64,000 nt of DNA, from assembly GCF_002909375.1 (NCBI RefSeq), contig NZ_PPXD01000008.1, positions 111,705 through 175,704 of the forward strand, written 5' to 3'. The position numbers and the translations under genes were made by a program. The notes beneath the pieces are model-generated. The model was given only the letters and a program-made list of their open reading frames with translations, was not told where the DNA came from and searched no databases. This document shows positions 45,001 through 53,875 of this stretch, piece by piece; the first letter of the stretch is position 1; every line of letters starts with the position of its first letter. Origin of the DNA: Cryobacterium zongtaii (GTDB lineage: Bacteria; Actinomycetota; Actinomycetes; Actinomycetales; Microbacteriaceae).

Positions 45001-45567
45001 TCAGGCGAGGCGGTCGAGGAACTGGAGCGTGCGCGCCAGGATGAGCTCGGCGATTTCCTCGTCATATTCGTTCAGGCTGGGGTCGGCGACCAGGTGGGCG
45101 GAGCCTGGGTAGATGTACAACTCGGCCGCACCGGCATCCTCGGCGAGTTCCTCGACTTCGAGCAACTCGACCCAGTCGTCCTCCGCGGTCACGTGCAGTT
45201 GCAGCGCTGCCGTGGCTGGCCAGTCCGAACCGAACATGGCGGCCGGAACCCCGCCGTGGTACAGGATCGCGCCGAGAGCACCTGGGCGGGTCTGGGCGAG
45301 CTTCTGGGCCGGCAGGGAGCCGAGCGAGAAGCCGGCGTAGACAGTGTCCGCGGGCATCGCATCCGCTGCCCGTTCGCCACGCTCGATGATGGTGTACACG
45401 CCGGTCTTCTCGGCGTGCGCGACACCGGCGTCGAGGGTGTCGAAGGTGAGCCCGTCGTAGAGGTCGGGCACGACCACGTCGTGGCCGGCGTCCCGCAGGC
45501 GCTGGGCGAAATCTGCCACCCCGTCGGTGAGGCCCTGCGCGTGGTGAAAGAGGATGACGTGGGTCAC
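45001..45567 (-). CDS. dienelactone hydrolase-family protein
   Basis: 188 residues with an alpha/beta hydrolase fold of the DLH type: VILFHHAQGLTDGVADFA at the N-terminus, the nucleophile elbow YAGFSLGSLPAQKLA (Ser rather than the Cys of true dienelactone hydrolase), an acid in HVTAEDDWVE, and the His in YPGSAHLVADPS. The substrate is unknown. GTG at 45567 has AAAGGA upstream. It lies 37 bp after the DUF1304 stop on the same strand. Confidence 0.86.
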   Translation of the reverse strand: MTHVILFHHAQGLTDGVADFAQRLRDAGHDVVVPDLYDGLTFDTLDAGVAHAEKTGVYTIIERGERAADAMPADTVYAGFSLGSLPAQKLAQTRPGALGAILYHGGVPAAMFGSDWPATAALQLHVTAEDDWVELLEVEELAEDAGAAELYIYPGSAHLVADPSLNEYDEEIAELILARTLQFLDRLA

Positions 45568-45604
45568 AACGGTCCTTTCGGCACGGTCCGGCCCGGTCGG
45601 GAAC

Positions 45605-45985
45605 CTAGGCGGACAGGAAGAGGATGAATCCGATCAGCGGCAGCGTACCCTGCGTGAGGGCCGACCTGACCCTGCCCGGCCCCGAGGTGGTGAGAACGAT
45701 GGCGGCGACGAACATCGACGCCGAGCTGAACAGGATCAGGGCCGCGCCGGCCTGCTCGGGGCCGCCGAAGTACAAGAACAGCCCGAGGACGGCGCCCACC
45801 GCCAGAAAGAGATTGTAGAAACCCTGGTTGTAGGCCAGGACTCGGGTGGTCTCCGCCTCGGTCTGGCTGGCCAGGCCGAAGCGCCGCCAGATCTTCGGCC
45901 GAGTCCACCAGGCACTCTCCATCAGAAAGATGTAGACGTGCAGCACCGCGGCGAGAGCGATGAAAACGGATGCGATGATGGCCAT
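45605..45985 (-). CDS. DUF1304 family membrane protein
   Basis: 126 residues with four hydrophobic helices. The characteristic pieces are LHVYIFLMESAWW, the AYNQGFYNLFLAVGA segment and a final LIGFILFLSA, matching DUF1304. Function unknown. ATG at 45985 follows TAGGCT by 6 nt (leaderless). It may be co-transcribed with the hydrolase gene downstream. Confidence 0.88.
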   Translation of the reverse strand: MAIIASVFIALAAVLHVYIFLMESAWWTRPKIWRRFGLASQTEAETTRVLAYNQGFYNLFLAVGAVLGLFLYFGGPEQAGAALILFSSASMFVAAIVLTTSGPGRVRSALTQGTLPLIGFILFLSA

Positions 45986-45991
45986 TCCGTC

Positions 45992-45997
45992 AGCCTA
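45992..45997 (-). promoter_or_regulatory. -10 element TAGGCT for the DUF1304 gene
   Basis: Minus-strand TAGGCT, 6 nt, then ATG at 45985. Confidence 0.5.
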
Positions 45998-46034
45998 GCT
46001 GGGCGTTTACCGTCGCGGCAGGTGCCAGCAGGTG

Positions 46035-47048
46035 TCAGCGCAATACGTCGACGACGGTGCGGCCGTGCACCCGGCCGGCCAGGATGTCTTCGGCGGCCGC
46101 GAATGACTGCTCGAGGGTGATGACCGAGGTCAGGCTGTCAAGCAGCTCGAGGTCGAGGTCGGTCGAGAGGTGCGCCCAGGCCTCCTCGCGAAGGGGCAGG
46201 GGAGCCTCGACCGAATTGATGCCGGCCAGGGTGACCGCGCGCAGGATGAACGGCATCACGGTGGTCGGCAGGTCGGCACCCTGGGCCAGCCCGCAGGCGG
46301 CAACCACCCCGCCCTGGTTGGTCTGGGCGAGGATGTTGGCGAGGGTGAAGCTGCCGACGGAGTCGATCGCGCCGGCCCAGCGCTGGGTCTGCAGGGGCTT
46401 GCCCGCCTCGTCGAGGGTGTGCCGGTCGAGGATCTCGGAGGCGCCGAGACCGCGCAGGTAGTCCCCGAGCTCGTTCCCGCGGCCGGTGGAGGCGACCACG
46501 TGGTAGCCGCGCGCCGCGAGCAGCGCGATGGCGATCGACCCGACGCCGCCGGCGGCGCCGGTCACGAGGACATCTCCGGAGTCGGGGGTCACGCCGCCGC
46601 GTTCGAGGGCGAGCACCGCGAGCATGGCCGTGAAGCCGGCCGTGCCGATGGCTGCGGCGCGCTGGGCGCTCACGGCCTTCGGCAGGCGCACCAGGGAGCC
46701 GCCGGAGACGCGGGCCCGTTCGGCGAGGCCACCGTGGTGGCTTTCGCCGATCCCGGCGCCGTTGAGGATGACGTGGTCGCCGGTCGCCCAGCGTGGGTCG
46801 TTGCTGGACTCGACGGTGCCGACCAGGTCGATGCCCGCGATCAGCGGCCAGACCCTGGCCACGCCGGGCTTGCCCATCAGGGCCAGGCCGTCCTTGTAGT
46901 TGATGCTGGAGAACTCCACCGCCACGGTGACATCGCCGTCCATCAGCGCAGCGTCACCAAGCGTGGTCAGGGCCGAGGACTGGGTGCGAGTGCCCGACTC
47001 ATCCTCAGTGCGGGTGACGACGATCGCGCGGAATTCGGTAGCAGACAT
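46035..47048 (-). CDS. YhdH/AcuI-type acryloyl-CoA reductase-like MDR protein
   Basis: 337 residues. Recognised by SSINYKDGLALMGKPGVAR, then PLIAGIDLVGTVESS and the NADPH loop VLVTGAAGGVGSIAIALLAA; this arrangement marks the YhdH/YhfP quinone oxidoreductase group, which includes AcuI (acryloyl-CoA to propionyl-CoA). Whether acryloyl-CoA is the substrate here is unknown; no DMSP lyase is adjacent. ATG at 47048 follows TAGGGT by 6 nt. Confidence 0.9.
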   Translation of the reverse strand: MSATEFRAIVVTRTEDESGTRTQSSALTTLGDAALMDGDVTVAVEFSSINYKDGLALMGKPGVARVWPLIAGIDLVGTVESSNDPRWATGDHVILNGAGIGESHHGGLAERARVSGGSLVRLPKAVSAQRAAAIGTAGFTAMLAVLALERGGVTPDSGDVLVTGAAGGVGSIAIALLAARGYHVVASTGRGNELGDYLRGLGASEILDRHTLDEAGKPLQTQRWAGAIDSVGSFTLANILAQTNQGGVVAACGLAQGADLPTTVMPFILRAVTLAGINSVEAPLPLREEAWAHLSTDLDLELLDSLTSVITLEQSFAAAEDILAGRVHGRTVVDVLR

Positions 47049-47054
47049 GCCTTC

Positions 47055-47060
47055 ACCCTA
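47055..47060 (-). promoter_or_regulatory. -10 element TAGGGT for the YhdH-like gene
   Basis: Minus-strand TAGGGT, 6 nt, then ATG at 47048. Confidence 0.45.
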
Positions 47061-47117
47061 GACCCGCCAGATGTGCCGGATCCGGTCCGGCACCGGGCCT
47101 TTCTGCCCGAAGCGCCC

Positions 47118-47957
47118 TCAGGTGACGTCGCGCTTCCAGCTGATGAAGTAGCCGCCTACGGTGGCGGCCAGCCCGTAGGCCAACAGCACCAGGCCGCCCT
47201 GCCAGCTGGTGAGCACGGCCATGCCCGGGCTGGTCAAGGCGTAGAAGCTCTCCCCCACCAGGGCGTCAGAGGCGGCGCCCGGCAGGAACTTGCCGATGTC
47301 GGCGGTCACCTCGGTGAACGTCGCGGCGAAGCGCAGCAGTGGCTCGACGAACTGGGTGAACGCGAGCACGATCACGATCGACGCGACCTGGCTCGGCACG
47401 AGCACGCCCAGGCCCACACCGATCACGGCCCAGAGCGCCATTGCGAGCACTGTACGGCCGATCAGGGCCCAGGTTTCGCCGTCGGCGAGCAGCGGGTCCA
47501 CGCCGAAGCCACCGAGAACCAGCGCGCCGACTCCGACGGATGCGGCCAGGCCGACCACGCCCAGCGCCGCACCCACCACGAACAGGGCGATGGTCTTGGC
47601 GCCAAGCACCCGGCCGCGCTTCGGGGTGGCGAGGAAGGTGGGAGTGAGGGTCTGGTGCCGGAACTCGCCCGTGGTGGCCAGGGCGCCCAGCAGCACCGGG
47701 AAGACATACCCCACCGAGGAGGCGAAGCTGTAAATCAACAGGGGCACGCTGCCCAGGCTGGTCAGGTCGGCACCGCCGCCGCCGGCGTTCATGGCGTCGG
47801 GGGTGATGGCGCCGCTGTCCAGGCCGCCGAACAGGGCGGCGAGGCCGCCGGCCAGCAGGGTGATATAGCCGAAGAGCACCAGCGCAAGGATCCACCACAT
47901 CCGGGTGGTCAGGATCTTGCTGAATTCGGCGGCCACGGGGCGCAGGATCAGGTTCAC
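47118..47957 (-). CDS. ABC-2 type transporter permease
   Basis: 279 residues with six hydrophobic helices in the ABC-2 layout: an N-terminal helix after EFSKILTTRMWWILALV, the coupling stretch GEFRHQTLTPTFLATPKRGR, and a terminal helix ending FISWKRDVT. It pairs with the ATPase encoded just upstream (4-nt overlap) to form an exporter of unknown substrate. The Gly-rich insertion NAGGGGADL in the first loop is unusual but harmless to the fold. Confidence 0.9.
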   Translation of the reverse strand: MNLILRPVAAEFSKILTTRMWWILALVLFGYITLLAGGLAALFGGLDSGAITPDAMNAGGGGADLTSLGSVPLLIYSFASSVGYVFPVLLGALATTGEFRHQTLTPTFLATPKRGRVLGAKTIALFVVGAALGVVGLAASVGVGALVLGGFGVDPLLADGETWALIGRTVLAMALWAVIGVGLGVLVPSQVASIVIVLAFTQFVEPLLRFAATFTEVTADIGKFLPGAASDALVGESFYALTSPGMAVLTSWQGGLVLLAYGLAATVGGYFISWKRDVT

Positions 47958-48856
47958 AGCGAGTCGCCTCCTTCGACGAGGGCGAGGAAGGATTCTTCCA
48001 GGCCCGCCTTCTGCCGGTGCAGTGCGTTCAATTCCACGCCCGCGGCGAAAGCTATGTGCCCCACCCGGCCGGGGTCCGGCACCGCGACGATCAGGCCGGT
48101 GCGGCCGGAGGTGAAGGGCAGGCCGGCCTCGGTGAGGGCCGCGATGAGGGCGTCCCGGTCCGGGGAGTCCACGATGACCTGCGGCGCGATGTTGGTGTCG
48201 AGGCTGGACAGCGGGCCCGAGTGCACCAGTTCACCCTTGGCGATGATGATCACGTCGTCGACACTCTGCTGCACCTCGCTGAGCAGGTGGGAGCTGACCA
48301 GCACGGTGCGCCCCTCTGCGGCCATGCTGCTGAGGAAGCCGCGGATCCATTTGATGCCTTCTGGATCGAGGCCGTTGATCGGTTCGTCGAGCACCAGCAC
48401 GCCGGGGTCTCCCAGCAGCGAGTAAGCCAGGCCCAGTCGCTGGCGCATACCCAGCGAGTACCCGCCGACCCGCTGGCTGGCGTGTTCGGCCAGGCCCACC
48501 GTGTGCAGCACCTCGGCGACCCTGGTGCGGGGGATCCCGGCGGCGATGGTGTACACGCCCAGGTGATGGGCTGCGGTGCGACCCGGGTGGAAGCTGGCGG
48601 CTTCCAGCGCCGCCCCGACGGTGTGCAGCGGTCGGGGCAGGTCACGGTAGCGCAGGCCCCCGAAGGTGGCGGTGCCCGATGTGGGGGCGACGAGGCCCAG
48701 CAGCATCCGCAGCGTCGTGGTCTTACCGGCGCCATTCGGGCCGAGGAAACCGGTGACCCGGCCGGGCTCGACGGTGAAGGACAGGTCATTGACCGCCGTG
48801 ACCTGGCCGAACTTTTTGGTGATGCTGGTGAATTCGATGACAGCGCCGATTGGCAT
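47954..48856 (-). CDS. ABC transporter ATP-binding protein
   Basis: 300 residues. Walker A GPNGAGKTTTL, signature YSLGMRQRLGLAYSLL (a variant of LSGGQ), Walker B VLVLDEPINGLDPEG, and H-loop VSSHLLSEV. It resembles BcrA-like ATPases that drive antimicrobial-peptide or drug export with ABC-2 permeases. ATG at 48856; the longer N-terminus is not supported. Its stop overlaps the permease start by 4 nt. Confidence 0.92.
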   Translation of the reverse strand: MPIGAVIEFTSITKKFGQVTAVNDLSFTVEPGRVTGFLGPNGAGKTTTLRMLLGLVAPTSGTATFGGLRYRDLPRPLHTVGAALEAASFHPGRTAAHHLGVYTIAAGIPRTRVAEVLHTVGLAEHASQRVGGYSLGMRQRLGLAYSLLGDPGVLVLDEPINGLDPEGIKWIRGFLSSMAAEGRTVLVSSHLLSEVQQSVDDVIIIAKGELVHSGPLSSLDTNIAPQVIVDSPDRDALIAALTEAGLPFTSGRTGLIVAVPDPGRVGHIAFAAGVELNALHRQKAGLEESFLALVEGGDSL

Positions 48857-48955
48857 CCGAGTCCCCTCTATCGCTCGATGCCCAGCCTATGGGGAAAACG
48901 AGCCGGTCCGCCGGGGTTTTTCGGGCGTGGGTGAGTCAACCTTGGCCGAATGCGG

Positions 48956-50182
48956 TCACCGGAGCACAAAATCCGTGATCGCCGCCAGCAGCACATCGAT
49001 CTCGCCGGGGGTGCTGTACGGGGCCAGGCCGATGCGCAGGGCACCGGCCTCCCCCAGGCCCAGGTGCCTGGAGGCCTCCAACGCGTAGAACGAGCCGGAG
49101 GGCGCGAGGATCCCACGCTCGAACAGGAACTCGGTGGCGTCGGCGGCACTCCGGCCCGCGAAGCCCACCAACACCGTGGGGGTGCGCTCGACGGCCCGGG
49201 AATACACCGTCACGCCGGGCAGGGCGGCCAGCCCGGACTCCAGCCGGTCGCGGAGGGAATCCTCGTGGGCCTCGGCCAGTTTCAGCGAGGAGCGCAGCAG
49301 CGCCCGGCGGCTGATGCTCGGCCGCGCCGCCACCCCGGTGGTCAGCTCGCCGAGCCCCGCGAGGAAGTCGACGGCGGCGCTCACCCCGGCCAGGGTCTCG
49401 TACGGCAGGGTGCCGAGTTCGAAACGCTCCGGCACCACATCCGTCGATGGCAGCAGCTTGTCGGGGTGGATGCCGGCCAGCAGCGCCGGGTCCGCCGCGA
49501 GCACTCCGCAGTGCGGGCCGAAGAACTTGTATGGCGAGCAGACGAAGAAGTCCGCGCCGAGCACGGCGAGGTCCACGAAAGTGTGCGGCACGTAGTGCAC
49601 GCCGTCGACGAAGAGCAGCGCCCCGGCCTCGTGCACCACCGCGGCGATCTCGGCGATCGGCGGCCGCGTGCCGATCAGGTTGGAGGCGGCTGTCACCGCC
49701 ACGAGGCGGGTGCGGGCGGTGAGCACCGCGGCCACCGCGGACGCGGGCAGTTCACCGGTCTCCGGGTCGAAGTCAACCCAGACCACGGTGGCGCCGGCGC
49801 GGTCGGCGGCCTGCAACCAGGGGCGGATGTTGGCGTCGTGGTCGAGCCTGGACACCACGATCTCGTCGCCGGGCGCCCAGTCGCGCGCGAGGTGGCGGGA
49901 GAAGTCGTAGGTGAGCTGGGTGGCGCTGCGTCCGTAGACGATGCCGTGCGGGTCGGCGCCGAGCAGGTCGGCCATTGCCGAACGGAATTCGGTGACGGCA
50001 TCGTCGGCGTTCCGCTCCGAGAGGCTGCGGCGGCCGCGGATCGACAGCGGGCCGGTGAGGGTGTCGAGGATGGCCTGTCCGACCCCGAGCGGGGTCTGCG
50101 TGCCGCCAGGGCTGTCGAAGTGCACGGTTCCGGCCGAGAGGGCGGGGAAATGGGCGCGGATCGATTCGACGTCGTAGGTCAC
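48956..50182 (-). CDS. cysteine desulfurase-like aminotransferase class V protein
   Basis: 408 residues. PLP-fold with the internal-aldimine Lys in VCSPYKFFGPHCG, the cofactor Asp/His region LLFVDGVHYVPHTFVDL, and the N-terminal FDSPGGTQTPLGVGQAI typical of the cysteine desulfurase-like subfamily rather than housekeeping IscS/SufS. No sulfur-cluster genes are adjacent. GTG at 50182 is placed by homology and by TTGGAT 6 nt upstream (a weaker version of the local -10 pattern). Confidence 0.88.
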   Translation of the reverse strand: MTYDVESIRAHFPALSAGTVHFDSPGGTQTPLGVGQAILDTLTGPLSIRGRRSLSERNADDAVTEFRSAMADLLGADPHGIVYGRSATQLTYDFSRHLARDWAPGDEIVVSRLDHDANIRPWLQAADRAGATVVWVDFDPETGELPASAVAAVLTARTRLVAVTAASNLIGTRPPIAEIAAVVHEAGALLFVDGVHYVPHTFVDLAVLGADFFVCSPYKFFGPHCGVLAADPALLAGIHPDKLLPSTDVVPERFELGTLPYETLAGVSAAVDFLAGLGELTTGVAARPSISRRALLRSSLKLAEAHEDSLRDRLESGLAALPGVTVYSRAVERTPTVLVGFAGRSAADATEFLFERGILAPSGSFYALEASRHLGLGEAGALRIGLAPYSTPGEIDVLLAAITDFVLR

Positions 50183-50248
50183 CCTGCCATCCAAGCATTG
50201 ATCCGGCGACCGCCGCCGCCGCCGCTGACGCCGACACCGACACCGAAC

Positions 50249-50254
50249 TACCAT
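50249..50254 (+). promoter_or_regulatory. -10 element TACCAT for the LssY_C gene
   Basis: TACCAT, 6 nt, then ATG at 50261. Confidence 0.4.
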
Positions 50255-50260
50255 GGCGCC

Positions 50261-51157
50261 ATGCCAGAGACCCCGGCGGTGCCCTCCGGACGCCGGCGCG
50301 TCTCGCCCGGGGCGGTTCTCGACGGGTTTTTCTTTGTGCTGGCCGGCCTCGCGTCGGTGTGGCTGGCGGTGCTGCTGGCCACCGAGAGCCTAGGCCTGGG
50401 CTGGGGGCTGCTCTGGTTCGCGGTGCTGTTCTGGGCGCTGCTGGCCTATCTGGTGCTGCCGCGCCTGCACCGCATCCTTACCCGGCTCTATGTGCCGGAC
50501 TACTTCATCGGCCGCACCCGCACCAGCGACGGCCTGCTCGGCGACCCGGTCAACCTCGCCGTCATCGGAAGCGCCGAACAGCTGCACGCGGCGCTCGCCG
50601 CGGCCGGCTGGAACCGGGCCGACGACGTCACGCTCGCCTCGAGCTGGCGCATCGTGACCGCCACGGTACGCCGGCGTAGCTATCTGCGGGCGCCGGTGAG
50701 TCCGCTGCTGCTCTTCGACAGGGTGCAGGACTTCGCCTATCAGCAGGAGGTGGCGAACAACCCGGCCAAGCGCCACCACGTGCGCTTCTGGCGCTGCCCG
50801 GACGGCTGGATGCTGCCCGGCGGGCACCGGGTGGACTGGGTGGCGGCGGGCACCTTTGACAGGGCGGTGGGACTGTCGCTGTTCACCTTGCAGGTCACCC
50901 ACAAGATCGACGAGCACACCGACATCGAACGTGACCACGTCGTGGCGAGCATCCGGCGGGCGGTGCCGCAGACCCGCCTGGTGCTGATCCGGGACTTCGC
51001 CACCGGCTACCACTCCCGGAACGGCGGCGGCGACAACATCCAGACGGATGGCGACCTGCCGGTGATCGACCTGCGCGGGATGCCTCTGATCGGGACGCCG
51101 CCCGGCACGGCGCTGCCCGATGGGGGAACCGTCATCGAATTGACCGGGCTGTCGTGA
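50261..51157 (+). CDS. LssY_C domain membrane protein
   Basis: 298 residues. Two N-terminal transmembrane helices (about 22-45 and 47-66), then a soluble LssY_C-like domain: YLRAPVSPLLLFDRVQDFAYQ, NPAKRHHVRFWRCP, and DHVVASIRRA with a late FATGYHSRNGGGD. The name comes from Legionella type I secretion context; the enzymatic role is unknown. ATG 50261 lies 6 nt after TACCAT. A GTGA overlap couples it to the next membrane gene. Confidence 0.85.
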   Translation: MPETPAVPSGRRRVSPGAVLDGFFFVLAGLASVWLAVLLATESLGLGWGLLWFAVLFWALLAYLVLPRLHRILTRLYVPDYFIGRTRTSDGLLGDPVNLAVIGSAEQLHAALAAAGWNRADDVTLASSWRIVTATVRRRSYLRAPVSPLLLFDRVQDFAYQQEVANNPAKRHHVRFWRCPDGWMLPGGHRVDWVAAGTFDRAVGLSLFTLQVTHKIDEHTDIERDHVVASIRRAVPQTRLVLIRDFATGYHSRNGGGDNIQTDGDLPVIDLRGMPLIGTPPGTALPDGGTVIELTGLS

Positions 51158-51627
51158 CGGGCACGGTCGCCCCCGGCAGGGTCGAGCGTCCCCCGTCGGT
51201 GATCGGCGGGGTGCTGCTGATGTGGGTGCGGGCGCTGACGGGTGGATTCGCCATCCTCACTGTCGTCCTGTCGTGGGACAGCTTCGTGGGTACGATCGTG
51301 GTCAACGGCGAGAAGCTCGCTCGGAGCGACCCGCAGGCCGCCGGTGCCGTGCTTGGCTGGCTGCTCGCGGCCTACGGGCTTTACCTCGTGCTCTACCTGG
51401 GTCTGGCCGTGCTGGTGTTCACCGGCCACAACTGGGCCCGTGTGGTGGCGATGTCGTTTGCCTCGGTGAGCATCCTGCTCTCGTTCGCCGACTACGCGCT
51501 CAACGGCGCCCAGATCACCCTGCGCACATCGCTGGTGAGCGTCACGATCGACATCCTGATCCTGCTCGCGCTCTCGAGCACCCAGGCGCGCCACTACGCC
51601 CGGGCCGCAAGGGCGTCCCGGGCGTAG
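51154..51627 (+). CDS. hypothetical integral membrane protein (4 TM)
   Basis: 157 residues with four hydrophobic helices (near 20-40, 62-84, 92-112, 122-142). I do not recognise a named family. Start overlaps the LssY_C stop (GTGA), so it is produced with that protein and may be a partner. It faces the aldo/keto reductase gene convergently, 12 bp apart. Confidence 0.82.
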   Translation: MTGTVAPGRVERPPSVIGGVLLMWVRALTGGFAILTVVLSWDSFVGTIVVNGEKLARSDPQAAGAVLGWLLAAYGLYLVLYLGLAVLVFTGHNWARVVAMSFASVSILLSFADYALNGAQITLRTSLVSVTIDILILLALSSTQARHYARAARASRA

Positions 51628-51639
51628 CGGTGAAACAAC

Positions 51640-52464
51640 TCAGCCGTTGAACTCGACCGGGTCCGGGCCGATCCGGGAGTCGGTGTTCAGGCCGTCGATC
51701 AGCAGCAGGTCGGCGGGGCTGAGATCGAAGTCGAAGACGGCCAGGTTCTCAATGATGCGGCTGGGCGTGACCGACTTGGGGATCACGATGCGGCCCTGCT
51801 GCAGGTGCCAGCGCAGGATGACCTGCGCGGGGGAGCGGCCGGCGCGGGCGGCGACATCCGCCACGACGGGGTCGGCCAGCAGGCCGCCCTGCGCGAGCGG
51901 GCTCCAAGCCTCGGTCGCGATGCCCTGCGCCGCGTTGGCGGCGCGCACCGCCGTCTGGGTGAGGCGCGGGTGCAGCTCCACCTGGTTCACGGCCGGCACG
52001 ATCCTGGAGGTATGGGTAAGACGCTCGAGGTGCTCGGGGGCGAAGTTCGAGACGCCGATCGCTCGTACTCGCCCGTCGGTGAGCAGCTGCTCCATGGCGC
52101 GCCACGACTCGATGTAGTTGTCGTTGGCCGGTGCGGGCCAGTGGATCAGGTAAAGGTCAAGGTAATCCAGGCCCAGCGCGGCCAGGCTGGCCTCGTGGGC
52201 GGCAATCGTGCTCGCAAAGCCCTGGTCGCTGTTCCACAGCTTGGTGGTGATGAACAGCTCGTCGCGCGGGATGCCCGACGCGGCCAGGGCACGGCCGACG
52301 CCGGCCTCGTTGCCGTAGATGGCGGCGGTGTCGATGCTGCGGTAACCGGCGTCGAGGGCGGCGGTCACGGCCGCGGCGGTCTCGTCGTCCGGCACCTGGA
52401 AGACGCCGAAGCCGAGCTGGGGAATCTCGACACCGTTGTTCAGGGTGATGGTGGGGATGCTCAT
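51640..52464 (-). CDS. aldo/keto reductase
   Basis: 274 residues, an (alpha/beta)8 barrel AKR5-like enzyme using NADPH. The catalytic tetrad is visible: Asp in SIDTAAIYGNE with Tyr four residues on, Lys in FITTKLWN, and His in YLIHWPAP. The cofactor site is IVIPKSVTPSRI. It resembles 2,5-diketo-D-gluconate reductases, but the substrate is unknown. ATG at 52464 has AAGGA; it lies 32 bp after the MFS stop on the same strand, an apparent operon. Confidence 0.93.
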   Translation of the reverse strand: MSIPTITLNNGVEIPQLGFGVFQVPDDETAAAVTAALDAGYRSIDTAAIYGNEAGVGRALAASGIPRDELFITTKLWNSDQGFASTIAAHEASLAALGLDYLDLYLIHWPAPANDNYIESWRAMEQLLTDGRVRAIGVSNFAPEHLERLTHTSRIVPAVNQVELHPRLTQTAVRAANAAQGIATEAWSPLAQGGLLADPVVADVAARAGRSPAQVILRWHLQQGRIVIPKSVTPSRIIENLAVFDFDLSPADLLLIDGLNTDSRIGPDPVEFNG

Positions 52465-52496
52465 GCGGTGGTCCTTTTGGTTCGGGGTGCGGGGGA

Positions 52497-53711
52497 TCAG
52501 GAGGCGGTGGTGACGAGGGGGGTGGCGCTCGCCGCGGGGTCCGGCGCGGCGCTGGGCGGGGTCAGCACATTGCGGCGGGTGGCGGCCACGATCATCACGA
52601 TCGCGGCGGCCGCGGTGATCGCGGCACCGGCCCAGAGCGGCGAGGTGTAGCCGAGGCCCACGCTGATGGTGATGCCGCCGATCCAGGCGCCGAGGGCGTT
52701 GCCCACGTTGAATGCGGCGATGTTGGCGCTGGAGGCCAGGGTCGGCGCGGTGTCGGCGTAGAGCATGATGCGGGTCTGCAGCCCGGGCACGGTCCCGAAG
52801 CCGAAGCCGCCCATCAGCACGAGCGCAATCACGGTGGCGACCGGGTTCGCCGCGGTGAGGGCGAAGAGCGCCATCACCACCGTGAGCCCGATCAACAGCA
52901 CCACCAGGGTGGGATCGAGCCGCCGGTCGGCCGCCTTGCCGCCGAGGATGTTGCCCGCGAAGAGGCCGGCGCCGAAGACCACAAGCAGCCACGGCACGGC
53001 CCCGCTGGAGAAGCCGCTCACCTCGGTGAGTGTGTAGGCGATGTAGGTGAAGGCGCCGAACATGCCGCCGAAGCCGAGCACCGTCACCACCAGGGAGAGC
53101 CAGACCTGGCTGGAACGAAAGGCGCGCAGTTCGCCGCGCAGGTTGCTGACGTGCGCGGTGTCGTCGGTGGCGCGGGGCACGAGGACCACGATGCCGGCCA
53201 GGGCCACAACGCCGATCACGGTGATCGCCCAGAAGGTGGCCCGCCAGCCGAAGCTCTGGCCGATGAAGGTGCCGAACGGCACGCCGAGAACGTTGGCGAG
53301 GGTGAGGCCGGTGAACATGATGGCGATGGCGCCGGACTTCTTGCTCGGCGGCACGAGGCTGGCGGCGACGACGGCGCCGATGCCGAAGAAGGCGCCGTGA
53401 CAGAGAGCGGCGATGATGCGGCCGAGCAGCATGATCGGGTAGCTCGGGGCGAGTGCCGAGATCAGGTTGCCGATGATGAAGAGCACCATCAGTCCCACCA
53501 GAACGTGTTTGCGGGGCAGCCGGGTCACCGCGGCGGTGAGCAGGATAGCGCCGACGGCGACGCTGAGGGCGTAGCCGGAGATGAGCCAGCCGGCGGCGGC
53601 CTCGGTCACGGCGAAGTCGGCGGCCACCTCGGGCAGCAGGCCGGCGATGACGAACTCGGTCAGGCCGATCCCGAAGCCGCCGAGGGCGAGTGCGATCAAT
53701 CCAATGGGCAT
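52497..53711 (-). CDS. MFS transporter, DHA1 (AraJ/Cmx-like)
   Basis: 404 residues with 12 predicted helices. The N-terminal GIGLTEFVIAGLLPEVAADF and helix 2-3 region GWLISGYALSVAVGAIL are typical of sugar/chloramphenicol exporters of DHA1 type. ATG at 53711; AAGG is upstream. The 160-bp region before it carries nested inverted repeats (53779-53836) and a copy of a short dispersed repeat. It is followed by the aldo/keto reductase gene. Confidence 0.9.
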   Translation of the reverse strand: MPIGLIALALGGFGIGLTEFVIAGLLPEVAADFAVTEAAAGWLISGYALSVAVGAILLTAAVTRLPRKHVLVGLMVLFIIGNLISALAPSYPIMLLGRIIAALCHGAFFGIGAVVAASLVPPSKKSGAIAIMFTGLTLANVLGVPFGTFIGQSFGWRATFWAITVIGVVALAGIVVLVPRATDDTAHVSNLRGELRAFRSSQVWLSLVVTVLGFGGMFGAFTYIAYTLTEVSGFSSGAVPWLLVVFGAGLFAGNILGGKAADRRLDPTLVVLLIGLTVVMALFALTAANPVATVIALVLMGGFGFGTVPGLQTRIMLYADTAPTLASSANIAAFNVGNALGAWIGGITISVGLGYTSPLWAGAAITAAAAIVMIVAATRRNVLTPPSAAPDPAASATPLVTTAS

Positions 53712-53751
53712 GCGGAAATTCCTTCAAGGGTGCGGCGGTGCGCGGGCCGTT

Positions 53752-53770
53752 GGTCGAGCCTGTCGAGGCC
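53752..53770. repeat. dispersed GGTCGAGC-nTGTCGAG repeat, copy 1
   Basis: GGTCGAGCC followed by TGTCGAGGCC, then an ACGCGC tail; the same pattern occurs at 55483-55501. It contains the palindromic motif GTCGAG twice. Confidence 0.5.
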
Positions 53771-53778
53771 ACGCGCTG

Positions 53779-53836
53779 GTAGTTGCAGGCGCGTCATAAA
53801 TGATTGCACACGCTAGGTAACTGCGCAAGCAACTAC
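53779..53836. promoter_or_regulatory. nested inverted repeats upstream of MFS gene
   Basis: Outer arms GTAGTTGC (53779-53786) and GCAACTAC (53829-53836) are perfect; inner arms TTGCACA and TGCGCAA pair with one mismatch. AT-richer than its surroundings. It resembles a MarR/TetR-type operator, but no regulator gene is adjacent. Confidence 0.4.
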
Positions 53837-53875
53837 TTTTTGCGAGCAAGCGGATGCGTGGTCGGGCTGATCTGC

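Noticed and set aside
46170..48425. Long plus-strand frame opposite the YhdH-like and ABC-2 genes
   Set aside because: No start context and no motifs, and it spans three well-supported minus-strand genes.
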